Shown piece after piece: positions 16,787-25,805 of a DNA stretch of 46,806 bases (positions are counted from its first letter, which is position 1; each line of letters starts with the position of its first letter). The position numbers and the translations under genes were made by a program. The notes under the pieces were generated by a model. That model was not told the origin of the DNA, made no database searches, and was given only the letters and a program-made list of their open reading frames with translations. Source of the DNA: Gammaproteobacteria bacterium (GTDB lineage: Bacteria > Pseudomonadota > Gammaproteobacteria > Ga0077536); assembly GCA_009692365.1 (NCBI GenBank), contig SHZJ01000028.1, forward strand, positions 1-46,806, written 5' to 3'.

Positions 16787-17845
16787 TTACAGGCGCCGAA
16801 ACAGCGGGCTGCGCGCCTGCGCGTGGGTGGCATCGGCGGCGCTTAGAAATTTCTCAGTGTAGATGTCTTGCTCGAACAGCCGGCCCTGCATCAGCGAGCG
16901 CAGGCAGGCTTCTACCATGGCCGGCGGCCCGCACACATAGGCCTTGTGGTCGGCGTAGCGCCGGGCAAATACCTCATCCGCCGCCTCGTGCACCAAACCG
17001 GTCGGGCCTTGCCAGTACTCATCGGCCTCGTTGACCACCGCCACGTAGCGAAAGTTCGGGTGCTGCACGGCCAAGGACTCAAACCGCGCGTGGTCATAGA
17101 GTTCGGCGGGAGTGCGCGCGCCGTACACCAGCGTGAGCGGGCCGGGCCAGGCGTGTTCGAGCAAATCGAGCAACATGGCTTTCGGGCTGGACACCCCCGA
17201 GCCGCCGGCCAGAAAAAGCATCGGCAGGGTGGCCGAGGTCCGCACAAAAAACCGGCCCAAAGGCCCGCTGAGGGTCAGTTCATCGCCGCAGCGCAGTTGC
17301 TCGTGCAAATACTGCGTCGCCGCCCCACCGGCAACTTTGCGCACGTTGAATTCCAGCACACAGGCCGAGGATGGCGCAGAGGCGATCGAGAAAGCGCGCG
17401 CACCGACCACGCCGGGCACGCGCAGATTAACGTATTGCCCCGCCTGAAAAGCCAAGCCCGGCGGCGGTAGTTCCAGCCAAATTCCTTTCACCGTCGGCGA
17501 CAGGTCGGCTAGGCGCACTACCCGTCCGACCAAATCACAGATCGCCAGATTTTGCGCATCGGGATCGCACTCGACGTCAGCCTCGACCACGCAGTCACTG
17601 CGCAGGGTGGTCACGCAGGCCAGGCATTTACCCTCCTCGCGTTCGATGTCCATCAGCGCAAAAGCGGACGACGCCTGATGTTCCACCTCCCCCTCCAACA
17701 CCTGCACTTTACAGGTGCCGCACAAGCCGTGGTGACAGGCATAGGGCAGGTAGACCCCGGCCCGCAGGCAGGCGTCGAGGAGGCTTTGCGCGGGCGCCAC
17801 CTCTACGACCTCGCCGGATGGCTCGATGGTAAGACGAAAACTCAT
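16787..17845 (-). CDS. dmpP: Phenol hydroxylase reductase component (P5)
   Basis: The 352-residue reductase that passes electrons from NAD(P)H through FAD and a [2Fe-2S] cluster to the phenol hydroxylase oxygenase. Domain order is ferredoxin (1-90; Cys37, Cys42, Cys45 and Cys77), FAD-binding (about 105-200, with RAFSIASAPS) and NAD-binding (about 210-345, with LFLAGGSGVSSPKAML and the C-terminal YVCGPPAMVEACL). Length matches DmpP (353). A 108-bp gap from dmpO is the largest within the hydroxylase block. Nothing is missing from the expected motifs. Confidence 0.96.
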   Translation of the reverse strand: MSFRLTIEPSGEVVEVAPAQSLLDACLRAGVYLPYACHHGLCGTCKVQVLEGEVEHQASSAFALMDIEREEGKCLACVTTLRSDCVVEADVECDPDAQNLAICDLVGRVVRLADLSPTVKGIWLELPPPGLAFQAGQYVNLRVPGVVGARAFSIASAPSSACVLEFNVRKVAGGAATQYLHEQLRCGDELTLSGPLGRFFVRTSATLPMLFLAGGSGVSSPKAMLLDLLEHAWPGPLTLVYGARTPAELYDHARFESLAVQHPNFRYVAVVNEADEYWQGPTGLVHEAADEVFARRYADHKAYVCGPPAMVEACLRSLMQGRLFEQDIYTEKFLSAADATHAQARSPLFRRL

Positions 17846-17953
17846 GGGATTAGCACCACGGGCACGCCGCCGGCCCGGCGCCTCGCGCGGCCCAGTCGCA
17901 GCGGGGCCACGTTGAGCACGGCGGCCCGCCCCGCGCCCGGGCCGCCAGTGATC

Positions 17954-18313
17954 TCACACCCCGTGACCGTTGAATCCATCTAGGCCCGGCGCACGAAAGC
18001 TCAAATAAGACATGTGGACCACCCCGCCTTCGCGCAGCGAGGCGGCGAGTTTGGGCTGCCAAGACTTGCCGTCCAGGGTCCAGATGAGATTGTGGTAGTT
18101 CAGCCGCGCGTAGTCAGGATGATGCTGGTGGTCGGGCCGAAACATAGTTTCAAGAAAATCGATCAGCGGAATGTCTGGCGGCAGCCGATAGGCCGCTGGG
18201 CAGGGGATCAGCAAATGATGCTCCCAGCAGCAGTAGATGTTGATGTCCCCACCATAATTTTCGACCCGGTCGGCCGGTTTGAAGTCATAGTCGCCGATAG
18301 AGATAGTAGCCAT
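17954..18313 (-). CDS. dmpO: Phenol hydroxylase P4 subunit
   Basis: A 119-residue small subunit of the phenol hydroxylase oxygenase; DmpO of Pseudomonas is also about 119. It begins MATISIGDYDFKPADR, and ENYGGDINIYCCWEHHLL and LDGKSWQPKLAASLREGG are characteristic. In the structurally known homologues this subunit helps form the hydroxylase and may bind zinc through its Cys/His residues; here Cys-Cys-Trp-Glu-His-His is present. The ATG at 18313 lies 10 bp after the dmpN stop, which fixes the start; a longer open frame upstream would overlap dmpN. Part of the compact KLMNOP block. Confidence 0.94.
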   Translation of the reverse strand: MATISIGDYDFKPADRVENYGGDINIYCCWEHHLLIPCPAAYRLPPDIPLIDFLETMFRPDHQHHPDYARLNYHNLIWTLDGKSWQPKLAASLREGGVVHMSYLSFRAPGLDGFNGHGV

Positions 18314-18323
18314 GGCGGGTCGT

Positions 18324-19856
18324 TCAGGCCGCAGCGCTAGAGGGCGTGGTGTCTTTGCCGCCATGCCATTGCTTCCAGCGCGCGTAATCCTCGGAGGTGT
18401 AGTACTCCCCGGAATCTTTCCCAAATTCACATTTAAGCCAGGCTGCGTACTCTTGCAGGTTGCGCGCGCCCCCCGCATTGCCTTGATAGATTTGCTGCGG
18501 CGGAATATAGGCTTGGCAGAATTTTTCCGGCTCGTGCGCAAAGATGTCTTTGCAGCCGTCCGAACAAAAATTGAACTTCATGCCCTGCCAATCCAGCTGC
18601 CGCACCGACTGTCGCATCGGATTGTTGACCTCGGTGAAGAACACCGGCACCTGGCAGGTCTGGCAAACCAACGGCAGGCGATTGGTGTAGAAGCGCTCAC
18701 CCGCCCGCTCCAACTCGGCAAACTGCGCAAAGCGTGGGCGGTAATAACGCTCGAAAGTTTCGCCGTATTTTTCGCTCAGCCAATCTAACTCATAGGGTTG
18801 CGGCAGCCAGGCGTGAAACGCCGTCGCGGGGCACGCCGTGTAGAACACCGTCCACGCCTGATGGGTGATGTGATTTTTTTCTAGCGTGGCGATTTCGTGG
18901 TATTTCGGCGGCTTGATGCCGTAACGCTCCAAATCGTGGAACAACGCCATGCCATTTTCTTCCCAGTAGATGCCCCAGGCCTCGGCCCACGACATCACTT
19001 TCTTCGGCAGCATGTAGTCCATCATGGTGCCCACCAAGGCCAGTAAACGGTAGCCACGCCAAAACCATTTATCGATATAGCGCTGCATGATCGGCACGTT
19101 GTCTTCGTGCTGCTCCAAGATAAATTTCACCACTTCCAAACCTAGAGTCATGTGGCGAGATTCGTCGGACTGGGCCGAGAAACCAAAAGTCGTGGTGGCC
19201 ATGTCCCCGTTGTAAGCCGCGCCCGACACAAAGGGCATAAACAGCAAATTAGTGAGCACATACTCGAAGGAAAACGAGATGGCCGTGACGAATTCAAAGG
19301 GGCCGGCCGTCATAGCATCTTCGAAATAGGACTTCGGAATGGACAGATACCAAGCGCGGTCACGCATATGCATGGCCTGATGGAAGCCACCAAAGTGCTT
19401 GTTGTACTGGCTGAATGCGTGCATTTGCGTTTGTGCGTGACGTAATTCGTCTAAGGCCTGCATCTGACACGCCACCCGTGCACCGGCACCCCGAAACTGT
19501 CGTCCCACCATGCAGAAGCCACGATGAGAGTTGTATTCCGCGGGCGTAATGCCCTGCATCCAGATTTTGAGCGCGGTCAGATAGCGCGCGTCCGAGAGGT
19601 TCAATTGGCCGTTGTTCTGGCTGAAGCTATCCAGAATGGCGTAGAGCTTGCGCTCTTTTTCCGCCTGATATTTCCAGTATGCGTCCATCGTGAGCCGGAA
19701 AGGGTCTTCCCACTTGTCCCAGTTCTTGATCTTGATGCCCTCGTACTGGTCGTACGGGAAGACCTTGTCCATCGGCTGATAGGTGGTTTCCCAATCCAGA
19801 CCACGGGTCATCAGTTGGTATTTTTCTTTCAGCGTTAATTTCCTGTGGGCCACCAC
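18324..19856 (-). CDS. dmpN: Phenol hydroxylase large (catalytic) subunit P3
   Basis: The catalytic subunit of a soluble multicomponent diiron monooxygenase that converts phenol to catechol, 510 residues. All six carboxylate/histidine iron ligands are in place: Glu107, Glu137 and His140 (DELRH), Glu198, Glu232 and His235 (DESRH). A C-terminal YHS-type metal domain shows CQTC and CSDGC (about 425-465). The start is GTG GTG after GAGGAGAAC; either GTG could be used, and I keep the first. Length and motif order match DmpN. Flanking genes for the other five subunits make this a complete hydroxylase. Confidence 0.97.
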   Translation of the reverse strand: MVAHRKLTLKEKYQLMTRGLDWETTYQPMDKVFPYDQYEGIKIKNWDKWEDPFRLTMDAYWKYQAEKERKLYAILDSFSQNNGQLNLSDARYLTALKIWMQGITPAEYNSHRGFCMVGRQFRGAGARVACQMQALDELRHAQTQMHAFSQYNKHFGGFHQAMHMRDRAWYLSIPKSYFEDAMTAGPFEFVTAISFSFEYVLTNLLFMPFVSGAAYNGDMATTTFGFSAQSDESRHMTLGLEVVKFILEQHEDNVPIMQRYIDKWFWRGYRLLALVGTMMDYMLPKKVMSWAEAWGIYWEENGMALFHDLERYGIKPPKYHEIATLEKNHITHQAWTVFYTACPATAFHAWLPQPYELDWLSEKYGETFERYYRPRFAQFAELERAGERFYTNRLPLVCQTCQVPVFFTEVNNPMRQSVRQLDWQGMKFNFCSDGCKDIFAHEPEKFCQAYIPPQQIYQGNAGGARNLQEYAAWLKCEFGKDSGEYYTSEDYARWKQWHGGKDTTPSSAAA

Positions 19857-19880
19857 GTTCTCCTCAGTTTTTTTAGCGAC

Positions 19881-20156
19881 TCAAGCGCCGTGCCAGGCCA
19901 AAATAAATTCGTCTTCCGTCTCGTCGATATTACCGGCGAGCGAAATCAGGTTGATATGGATGCTTTGCAAATCGAACGCCCGGCCCATTTTTTCTTCGAT
20001 CGTCGTGCGCCTCACCACCAGTCGCCCGGGGGCGTCTATTTTCACCATCGCGGGTTGCTCGTTCGCCACGGCCAGCGGATTGTCCTGCAGAATCGCCTCG
20101 ATGATAGGGCGGGATTCCTCGTTCTGCTGAAAAGCGATAAAGACTTTGTCACGCAT
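19881..20156 (-). CDS. dmpM: Phenol hydroxylase regulatory (effector) protein P2
   Basis: The 91-residue cofactorless effector protein that docks on the hydroxylase and couples electron transfer to oxygen activation. It begins MRDKVFIAFQQNEESRP and matches DmpM (about 90 residues) through RPIIEAILQDNPLAV and INLISLAGNIDETEDEF. The ATG is preceded by GGGGAGGT at good spacing. It lies 1 bp after the dmpL stop and 24 bp before dmpN, as in the classical operon. Confidence 0.95.
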   Translation of the reverse strand: MRDKVFIAFQQNEESRPIIEAILQDNPLAVANEQPAMVKIDAPGRLVVRRTTIEEKMGRAFDLQSIHINLISLAGNIDETEDEFILAWHGA

Positions 20157-20157
20157 C

Positions 20158-21162
20158 TCAGACCTCCCCCACTAAACCCAAACGCGCAAGTCGCCCCGCC
20201 AGTTCGTCCGCGATCTGCTGGGCGATGGCGCTGGCGTGTTCTGCAAACGCCACCGCCAGCAGCGGCGCCACGGCCGCCCGCACACGCGGTAGCCACTGCC
20301 CTAGCCAGCCGTTAATGAGCGCTTGATTGGCGGGACTTTCGCTCACGGCCACCTGCACGGTAGCGTCTACCCAGCGCGTGGATTCGGCGTACCAATCGCG
20401 CATGAACTGCGTCACCAGCGTAAAGCCAACGCCGCCGTGGGCGGTGAGCGCCGCATCGAAATGAGTCCACGCAAAAGGCGCCAGCTGGCCGTCCAGCAGC
20501 AGATTTTGCACCACATGGAGTTCGAACCAATCCTTTACCACCATGCTGTCTTCCACCAGATGACGCAGCGGCTGCCACACGGGATCTGCCAGCCACAGCT
20601 GCTTGCCACGGTCTAGCACCTCGGCATTTTGTCCATCCAGCGCCAGCGCGAGACGCGTGATGTATTGCGCCATGCCTAAGCGGTCCATGGCCTGCATGAG
20701 TGCCGCCGAGGTAAAGGGCGCCCCGTAGCCATAGGCGCTCAAAAAAGCGTTGTTGGTGTTCGCACCCCACTCGAGGTGGCGTAGCGGCACGATGAGATGG
20801 CGAATTTTCTGCGCCCACTCGGGCGCGAGGGCGCCGAGCAGGCCGCGCTTTTCCACCAGCCCAAAATTAGCGTCGCTGAGCTCTTGCTGGCGCGCGCGTT
20901 GGATGGTGTAGGGGGCGTAGTAGTACTGGCGCGGGTCGATGAGTTGGTCGAAATCTGCCAGCACCACGGCCGTGCGCCGGCGGTCGAATAAATCCATTCC
21001 CGGCTCCCACGTGGGCCGGTAGTGAAAGTTGGTGGTCATCTGCAGGTCGTGCACGGCTTCTTGGTAGCGCGTAGCGGCCCGCCCTTTGCCGATCCGGGCT
21101 TCGATATGATCGAAAGTAAGACGGAGGGGTTCGATATGCGCTGTTTTAATCTCGACGGTCAT
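20158..21162 (-). CDS. dmpL: Phenol hydroxylase P1 (beta) subunit
   Basis: The 334-residue second oxygenase subunit. It shares the ferritin-like fold of DmpN but lacks the iron ligands, and forms the (alpha-beta-gamma)2 hydroxylase. Typical stretches are NFHYRPTWEPGMDLFDRRRT and FDQLIDPRQYYYAPYTIQRA near the N-terminus and LEWGANTNNAFLSAYGYG mid-protein. Length matches DmpL (about 331). The ATG overlaps the dmpK stop (ATGA, 21159-21162), so the two are translationally coupled. Confidence 0.95.
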   Translation of the reverse strand: MTVEIKTAHIEPLRLTFDHIEARIGKGRAATRYQEAVHDLQMTTNFHYRPTWEPGMDLFDRRRTAVVLADFDQLIDPRQYYYAPYTIQRARQQELSDANFGLVEKRGLLGALAPEWAQKIRHLIVPLRHLEWGANTNNAFLSAYGYGAPFTSAALMQAMDRLGMAQYITRLALALDGQNAEVLDRGKQLWLADPVWQPLRHLVEDSMVVKDWFELHVVQNLLLDGQLAPFAWTHFDAALTAHGGVGFTLVTQFMRDWYAESTRWVDATVQVAVSESPANQALINGWLGQWLPRVRAAVAPLLAVAFAEHASAIAQQIADELAGRLARLGLVGEV

Positions 21163-21437
21163 CTTGGATGGGGCTCCTCGCCGCGCGCGGCTGCAGATTC
21201 AGGTTCAGCTTCATCGCCTAGGCGCCATTTCCGTTGGGCGGCATCCACGCGGCGGGCTTGCGCGCCAGTCAGCGCCACCGCGCGCTGAGTCAGGCAAAAC
21301 GCTTCGTAGGCGTGCGGCGGCAAAATCATCTCCAGGTATAAAGTGGGGTCGCCGATGGCGAACTGGAATTCAATGAAGCCCCCGCGAGTGACCCCGGTGA
21401 CTCGCACATAACGGGTTTGTTCATCGACCAATTGCAC
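21159..21437 (-). CDS. dmpK: Phenol hydroxylase assembly protein P0
   Basis: The small protein that helps insert iron or assemble the hydroxylase, about 92 residues, as in DmpK. TRYVRVTGVTRGGFIEFQFA, then LYLEMILPPHAYEAFC, fit the family. No ATG lies in the right place. GTG at 21437 gives the expected length, with TTG at 21431 and CTG further up as alternatives; I cannot see a strong ribosome site, so the start is uncertain by a few codons. The preceding DsbA-like gene ends 11 bp upstream. The tail is Glu/Pro/Ala-rich. It overlaps dmpL by 4 bp. Confidence 0.88.
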   Translation of the reverse strand: MQLVDEQTRYVRVTGVTRGGFIEFQFAIGDPTLYLEMILPPHAYEAFCLTQRAVALTGAQARRVDAAQRKWRLGDEAEPESAAARGEEPHPR

Positions 21438-21448
21438 CGGCGTGGCAA

Positions 21449-22057
21449 TCAGCGGCGCGCTAAGCGCAGTTCGTTGAGATATTCCAGCACAAAATCGATG
21501 CGGTCGTTGCCCCAGAATACTTGGTCGTCGATGACAAAGCTGGGCACCCCCACCACCCCTTTGGCTTGCGCTTCCTCCCAGTGGTCCAACAAGCGCTGCT
21601 GGTTGGCGGGCTCGGCGCAGTAGGCCGCGTATTCGGCCACCTCGAGCCCAATCGCGGCGGCTACCGCGTTGCGCACTTCGGGTTGACCGATGTCCTGGCC
21701 GGCCGCCCATTCCGCGCGGTACATCTCCACCAAATAGGGGCGTAATAGCCCGCGCTCTTCTGCCAGCAGGGAACCCACGCCCGCGAGCGTGGCGTCGGTG
21801 GTGATGGGGGGCGGCACGCAGGGGATCCCTAAACGCCGCGCGTGGCGCGCCAAATCTTGCCGCGCCAAGGGTATTTTTACTTTCGCGCGGTCGGGCGGCG
21901 AGCGACCGTGCCAGCCGCCTAACGGCCGCCACACCAACTGCGTGTGGAAGTCGTCCACGATGGGCCACATATTTTTAGACGCGAGATAGCAGTAGGGGCT
22001 ACGCAAATGAAAATACACGTAAACCGCTTTGGGCTCGGGATATCCAAGGTTCACCAC
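21449..22057 (-). CDS. DsbA-family / 2-hydroxychromene-2-carboxylate isomerase-like protein
   Basis: A 202-residue thioredoxin-fold protein of the DsbA/HCCA-isomerase (kappa glutathione transferase-like) group. FHLRSPYCYLASKN at residues 16-29 is the active-site region (SPYCYLA replaces CxxC), and GVVGVPSFVIDDQVFWG carries the cis-Pro and the family's hallmark C-terminal FWG motif. No signal peptide, so cytoplasmic. HCCA isomerases act in naphthalene catabolism with glutathione. Here it sits between a catechol dioxygenase and dmpK, a position where classical dmp operons have no such gene. It may isomerise a ring-cleavage product. Family call firm; substrate unknown. Confidence 0.85.
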   Translation of the reverse strand: MVNLGYPEPKAVYVYFHLRSPYCYLASKNMWPIVDDFHTQLVWRPLGGWHGRSPPDRAKVKIPLARQDLARHARRLGIPCVPPPITTDATLAGVGSLLAEERGLLRPYLVEMYRAEWAAGQDIGQPEVRNAVAAAIGLEVAEYAAYCAEPANQQRLLDHWEEAQAKGVVGVPSFVIDDQVFWGNDRIDFVLEYLNELRLARR

Positions 22058-22091
22058 ACTCCCTCCCTAGGTCGCGCTCGCCTGAGCCGCT

Positions 22092-23024
22092 TTAGGTCAC
22101 GACGTTAAAAAAACTGGGCCGCGGCTGGTTGTCTATCGCAAACGCCGCGTGGCCCAACTGGGTGGTATCCCAGGTGAGCGGGGGCAAGTCTGGGTAGTGG
22201 ATATAGCCGCCGGCGAACACCTCGTTACGGTTGCCCGAGGGGTCGTAGAAATAAATCGTCGCCCCGCGCGTGATCCCGTGACGGGTAGGGCCCACCTCGA
22301 CCGAAATATTGTGTTTTCCCATGATGTCGCCCGCGTGATAGACATCAGTGACCGAGTCCAGATGGAAGGACACATGGTGGAAACAACCCGGCTCATTGCG
22401 CAGCACGAAGGCGATATCGTGCGGCTTGTTCGAGCAACACAAGAAGGTGGCGAGTTGCATGCCGCTGTCGTTGTCGATGAGTTCTTCGCCCAAGTCGAAC
22501 TCCAGAACCTCGGTGAAAAATTGCGTGGTTTCCGCTAAGCACGGCCCGGCCAGCAAGATGTGGTCGACCCGCGACACCCGCATGCCGCGCACCACCCCCT
22601 CATCGGGCAGCACCCCCGGGTTACGCATGGGCAGCGTGTTGCCGGTGCGTTCCTTCTCGGCGTAGAGCTGCATCAGGTGCCCAGCGGGTAAGTCGAACTG
22701 GATCCGGCGACCGCTGTGCGGGTAAGTACCGGCCGGCAGGTGCTCCACCGTGAAACCCGCCGCCTCGATGCGCTGCGTCAGGTGGTTGAGGGTGGCGTCG
22801 TCGAACACTTTGAAAGCGAAGTAATCAAGCCCCGGGCTAGCGGCCTCGCGCAGCACCAGGCTGTGGTGGTCGTGTTCGTCCCAGGCCTTGAAATACACCC
22901 GCCCTTGGGGGTCGCTCAGCACTTCGTTTAGCCCAATATGCTCCCCGTAGTGACGGCGCGCGGCCGCCATATCCAACACCCGGATCGCCACTTCACCGAG
23001 GCGTAGAACTCCGCGAATCGCCAT
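22092..23024 (-). CDS. dmpB: Catechol 2,3-dioxygenase (first copy)
   Basis: A 310-residue extradiol dioxygenase converting catechol to 2-hydroxymuconic semialdehyde. Iron ligands: His155 (RVDHILLAG), His216 or 217 (CFHHVSFHL) and Glu268 (NRNEVFAGG). The surrounding [20 protein letters not shown] is the strongest family signature. RBS GGAGAG sits just before the ATG. It lies 32 bp after dmpH and 34 bp before the DsbA-like gene. It is clearly related to the copy at 15491-16411, with the same ends (NVVT and VVT) and motif spacing, but diverged, so the duplication is not recent. Confidence 0.94.
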   Translation of the reverse strand: MAIRGVLRLGEVAIRVLDMAAARRHYGEHIGLNEVLSDPQGRVYFKAWDEHDHHSLVLREAASPGLDYFAFKVFDDATLNHLTQRIEAAGFTVEHLPAGTYPHSGRRIQFDLPAGHLMQLYAEKERTGNTLPMRNPGVLPDEGVVRGMRVSRVDHILLAGPCLAETTQFFTEVLEFDLGEELIDNDSGMQLATFLCCSNKPHDIAFVLRNEPGCFHHVSFHLDSVTDVYHAGDIMGKHNISVEVGPTRHGITRGATIYFYDPSGNRNEVFAGGYIHYPDLPPLTWDTTQLGHAAFAIDNQPRPSFFNVVT

Positions 23025-23056
23025 GTTGACTCTCCTGACCGCGCGCGGCGGCGTAT

Positions 23057-23857
23057 TCAGACGAACTTGATGCGAATGGACCCGAGGCTGTGATACTGCA
23101 CGATGATGCTGTCGCCGGCGGCCACGTGCACGGCCGCCGTGATGCCGCCAGTGAGAATCAGCGTGCCGGCCGGAATGTCTGCCCCCAGCGCTGCGCGTTG
23201 ATTCGCCAGCATGGCGATGCTCTCCAGGGGGTCGCCCAAAACTGCCGCCCCCGCGCCCAATTCCGCGACGGCGCCGTTGCGCGTGAGCACCACACCTTCG
23301 GTGATGAGGTCGATGTCAGCGGCCGCCCGTAGCCGACCACCCAGCACATAGCCCGCCGCGGAAGTGTTGTCTGCCACCACGCTGGGGAGATCAAATTTGA
23401 AGGCTTCAAAACGCGAGTCGATGATTTCCACCGCGGGCAGCACAAAATCGATCGCCGCCGCGGCCTGCGCCGCCGTACAGCCCGGGCCGCGCAGCGCATG
23501 CTTGGTGACCACCGCGATTTCGGCTTCGATCCGCGGATGGATAAACCGGGCGACCGGTACTTCTGCGCCCTCGCCATAAGCGGCCGTGTCGGTAATAAAA
23601 CCGTGCAGAGAATCGGTGAGGCCCATCTGGAGCATTTTAGCCCGCGAAGTCAGCCCCATTTTGAGCCCCGTCACGCGCGTGCCGCGGGCCTCCATGCGCG
23701 CGCGCAGCGCCGCCTGCACGGCATAGGCGTCGCCGACGGTCATCAGGGGATGGTCGTTGGTCAGCACCGCGATGGTATAGCGCTCTTGGGCGGCGCGGTC
23801 CACCCGCTCGGCAAGTGCAGCCACGGTGGCCATATCCAGTGTGCGGGCTTCAAACAC
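23057..23857 (-). CDS. dmpH: 4-oxalocrotonate decarboxylase
   Basis: A 266-residue member of the hydratase/decarboxylase family that decarboxylates 4-oxalocrotonate to 2-hydroxypent-2,4-dienoate. [17 protein letters not shown] (about 65-81) and [20 protein letters not shown] point to DmpH rather than DmpE, whose copy is at 25806-26594 and has KKIGVTS instead. Metal-binding acidic residues are visible in [11 protein letters not shown] and [11 protein letters not shown]. The start is a GTG overlapping the dmpG stop by 8 bp. Its presence implies an oxalocrotonate branch (via DmpC and a tautomerase), though no tautomerase gene is seen here. Confidence 0.93.
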   Translation of the reverse strand: MFEARTLDMATVAALAERVDRAAQERYTIAVLTNDHPLMTVGDAYAVQAALRARMEARGTRVTGLKMGLTSRAKMLQMGLTDSLHGFITDTAAYGEGAEVPVARFIHPRIEAEIAVVTKHALRGPGCTAAQAAAAIDFVLPAVEIIDSRFEAFKFDLPSVVADNTSAAGYVLGGRLRAAADIDLITEGVVLTRNGAVAELGAGAAVLGDPLESIAMLANQRAALGADIPAGTLILTGGITAAVHVAAGDSIIVQYHSLGSIRIKFV

Positions 23858-24878
23858 GGGCAGCTCCTTTGGCTTGTAGTTCGAGCGCGACTTGCTCGAT
23901 TAAATCTTCCTGGCCGCCCACGGTGCGTAGGCGCCCCATCTCGGCGAGGATGTCGCGCGAGGACACCCCGTAGCGGGCTGCGGCGCGCTGGGCGAACAGT
24001 AAAAACGTGGAATACACGCCGGTGTATCCGATGAGCAGCGAGTCGCGATCCACGCGAATTTGCTGGTCCATGATGGGCAACACCAGATCCTCGGCCACAT
24101 CCATAATGGCGTAGAGATCAACGCCGGTTTCGATGCCCATGCGCTGACATACCGCAACGAAGACCTCTAAGGGCGTGTTGCCCGCCCCGGCGCCCAAACC
24201 GGCCGCCGAACCGTCGATGCGCGTCGCCCCGGCGGCGACCGCCGCCAATGAGTTGGTCACCCCTAGCGACAAATTATGATGGCCGTGGAAACCGATCTCG
24301 GTGGTGGGTTTGAGCACGCGCCGCAGCGCGGCGATTCGCGCGCTGACGTCCTCCGGCAGCATGTAGCCAGCAGAGTCCGTACAGTAAATAGTTTGCGCGC
24401 CATAGGACTCCATGATCCGCCCCTGGGCGGCCAGCGCCTCGGCGTCGATTAGGTGGGCCATCATCAGAAAGCCTACGGTGTCCAGCCCCAGATCGAGCCC
24501 GGCCCTGATGTGCTGTTCTGAGACGTCAGCCTCGGTACACAGCGTGGCCACACGCACCGTGTGAATGCCGCAATCGGCGGCAATTTTTAGGTCTTCTACC
24601 GTGCCGATGCCCGGAATGAGCAGCACCGAAACCTTGGCCTGACGTAGTTTTGGCACGACATGACGCAGATATTCTGCGTCACTGTGCGCCGGGAAACCGT
24701 AGTTGATCGAGGTGCCGCCCAATCCATCCCCGTGGGTGACCTCGATCAGGGGTACGCCCGCCGCGTCCAGACCACAGGCGATGGAGGCCATCTGCGCCAG
24801 CGAAATTTGGTGCTGTTTGGGATGCATGCCATCGCGCAGGCACATGTCGTGAAGTTTAATGCGCACTGGCTGGTTCAT
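23850..24878 (-). CDS. dmpG: 4-hydroxy-2-oxovalerate aldolase
   Basis: The 342-residue class II aldolase that splits 4-hydroxy-2-oxovalerate into pyruvate and acetaldehyde and channels the aldehyde to Dmp[15 protein letters not shown] (about 11-24) holds the Arg-Asp and His of the active site, and [11 protein letters not shown] supplies the two metal-binding His. [19 protein letters not shown] is typical. Start: an ATG at 24878 overlapping the dmpF stop (TGATG); a GTG one codon earlier is possible. Adjacent dmpF and dmpG, as here, is universal because the proteins form a complex. Confidence 0.96.
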   Translation of the reverse strand: MNQPVRIKLHDMCLRDGMHPKQHQISLAQMASIACGLDAAGVPLIEVTHGDGLGGTSINYGFPAHSDAEYLRHVVPKLRQAKVSVLLIPGIGTVEDLKIAADCGIHTVRVATLCTEADVSEQHIRAGLDLGLDTVGFLMMAHLIDAEALAAQGRIMESYGAQTIYCTDSAGYMLPEDVSARIAALRRVLKPTTEIGFHGHHNLSLGVTNSLAAVAAGATRIDGSAAGLGAGAGNTPLEVFVAVCQRMGIETGVDLYAIMDVAEDLVLPIMDQQIRVDRDSLLIGYTGVYSTFLLFAQRAAARYGVSSRDILAEMGRLRTVGGQEDLIEQVALELQAKGAARV

Positions 24879-25792
24879 CACGCCGCCTCAGCGGTCAGGA
24901 AAGCGAGCGTCCCGGCCGCCAGGCGCTGCGCAAACATCTCGCCCGTGCGCAGCGCCGCCGCGGTCATGATGTCCAGATTGCCCGCATAGCGCGGCAGGTA
25001 GTCGCCCAGGCCCGCCACTTCCAAGAAAGTCGAGACTCGATGCTGCTCGAACACCGGCCCCGCCTTTAACGCATAGCCCGGCACGTAGCGTTGCACTTCG
25101 GTCACCATCGCAAGAATAGAAGCCCGAATGGCCGCCTCGTCAGGCGTGGTCTGCGTGAGGCAATGCACGGTGTCGCGCATCAGCAGCGGCGGCTCCGCGG
25201 GATTGAGAATAATAATGGCCTTGCCCTGGGTAGCGCCGCCCACCTGTTCGATGCCGCGCGCGGTCGTGCGGGTGAATTCATCGATGTTCTTGCGGGTGCC
25301 GGGGCCGGCCGATTTACTGGCCACGGTGGCGATGATCTCCGCGTACTTAACCGGCTGCACGCGCGCTACCGCATACACGATAGGAATGGTGGCCTGGCCA
25401 CCGCAGCTCACCATATTGACGTTGGTGACTTGGCGCGCCATATGCGCTTCCAGATTGACCGGCGGCACGCAGAACGGGCCGATGGCGGCCGGCGTGAGGT
25501 CGATCATGAACACCCCCGCCGCGCGCACCTGGCGGGCGTTCTCCGCATGGACATAAGCCGAGGTCGCGTCAAAGGCGATGCGCACCTCGTCGGCGGCGAA
25601 GTGCGGCACAGCGGCCGCGATGCCCTCGCTGGTCGTTTTAAGGCCCGCCGCGCGCGCGCGCGCCAGCCCCTCGGAAGCCGGATCGAGACCCACCATCCAG
25701 ACCGGGTTCAGCCATTCGCTGCGCAGCGCCTTGACCAATAAATCCGTGCCGATGTTGCCGGATCCGATGAGGGCACAATTAATTTTCTGCAT
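24878..25792 (-). CDS. dmpF: Acetaldehyde dehydrogenase (acylating)
   Basis: The 304-residue CoA-acylating acetaldehyde dehydrogenase that turns acetaldehyde from DmpG into acetyl-CoA with NAD. NAD-binding [13 protein letters not shown] lies at 7-19. Catalytic Cys130 is in [15 protein letters not shown] start at the ATG at 25792 (MQKINCA); an upstream in-frame ATG at 25840 would run into dmpE. The product ends with the C-terminal membership pattern of the family and overlaps dmpG by 1 bp. It connects the phenol pathway to central metabolism. Confidence 0.96.
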   Translation of the reverse strand: MQKINCALIGSGNIGTDLLVKALRSEWLNPVWMVGLDPASEGLARARAAGLKTTSEGIAAAVPHFAADEVRIAFDATSAYVHAENARQVRAAGVFMIDLTPAAIGPFCVPPVNLEAHMARQVTNVNMVSCGGQATIPIVYAVARVQPVKYAEIIATVASKSAGPGTRKNIDEFTRTTARGIEQVGGATQGKAIIILNPAEPPLLMRDTVHCLTQTTPDEAAIRASILAMVTEVQRYVPGYALKAGPVFEQHRVSTFLEVAGLGDYLPRYAGNLDIMTAAALRTGEMFAQRLAAGTLAFLTAEAA

Positions 25793-25805
25793 CGTTGCGC
25801 TGTCC

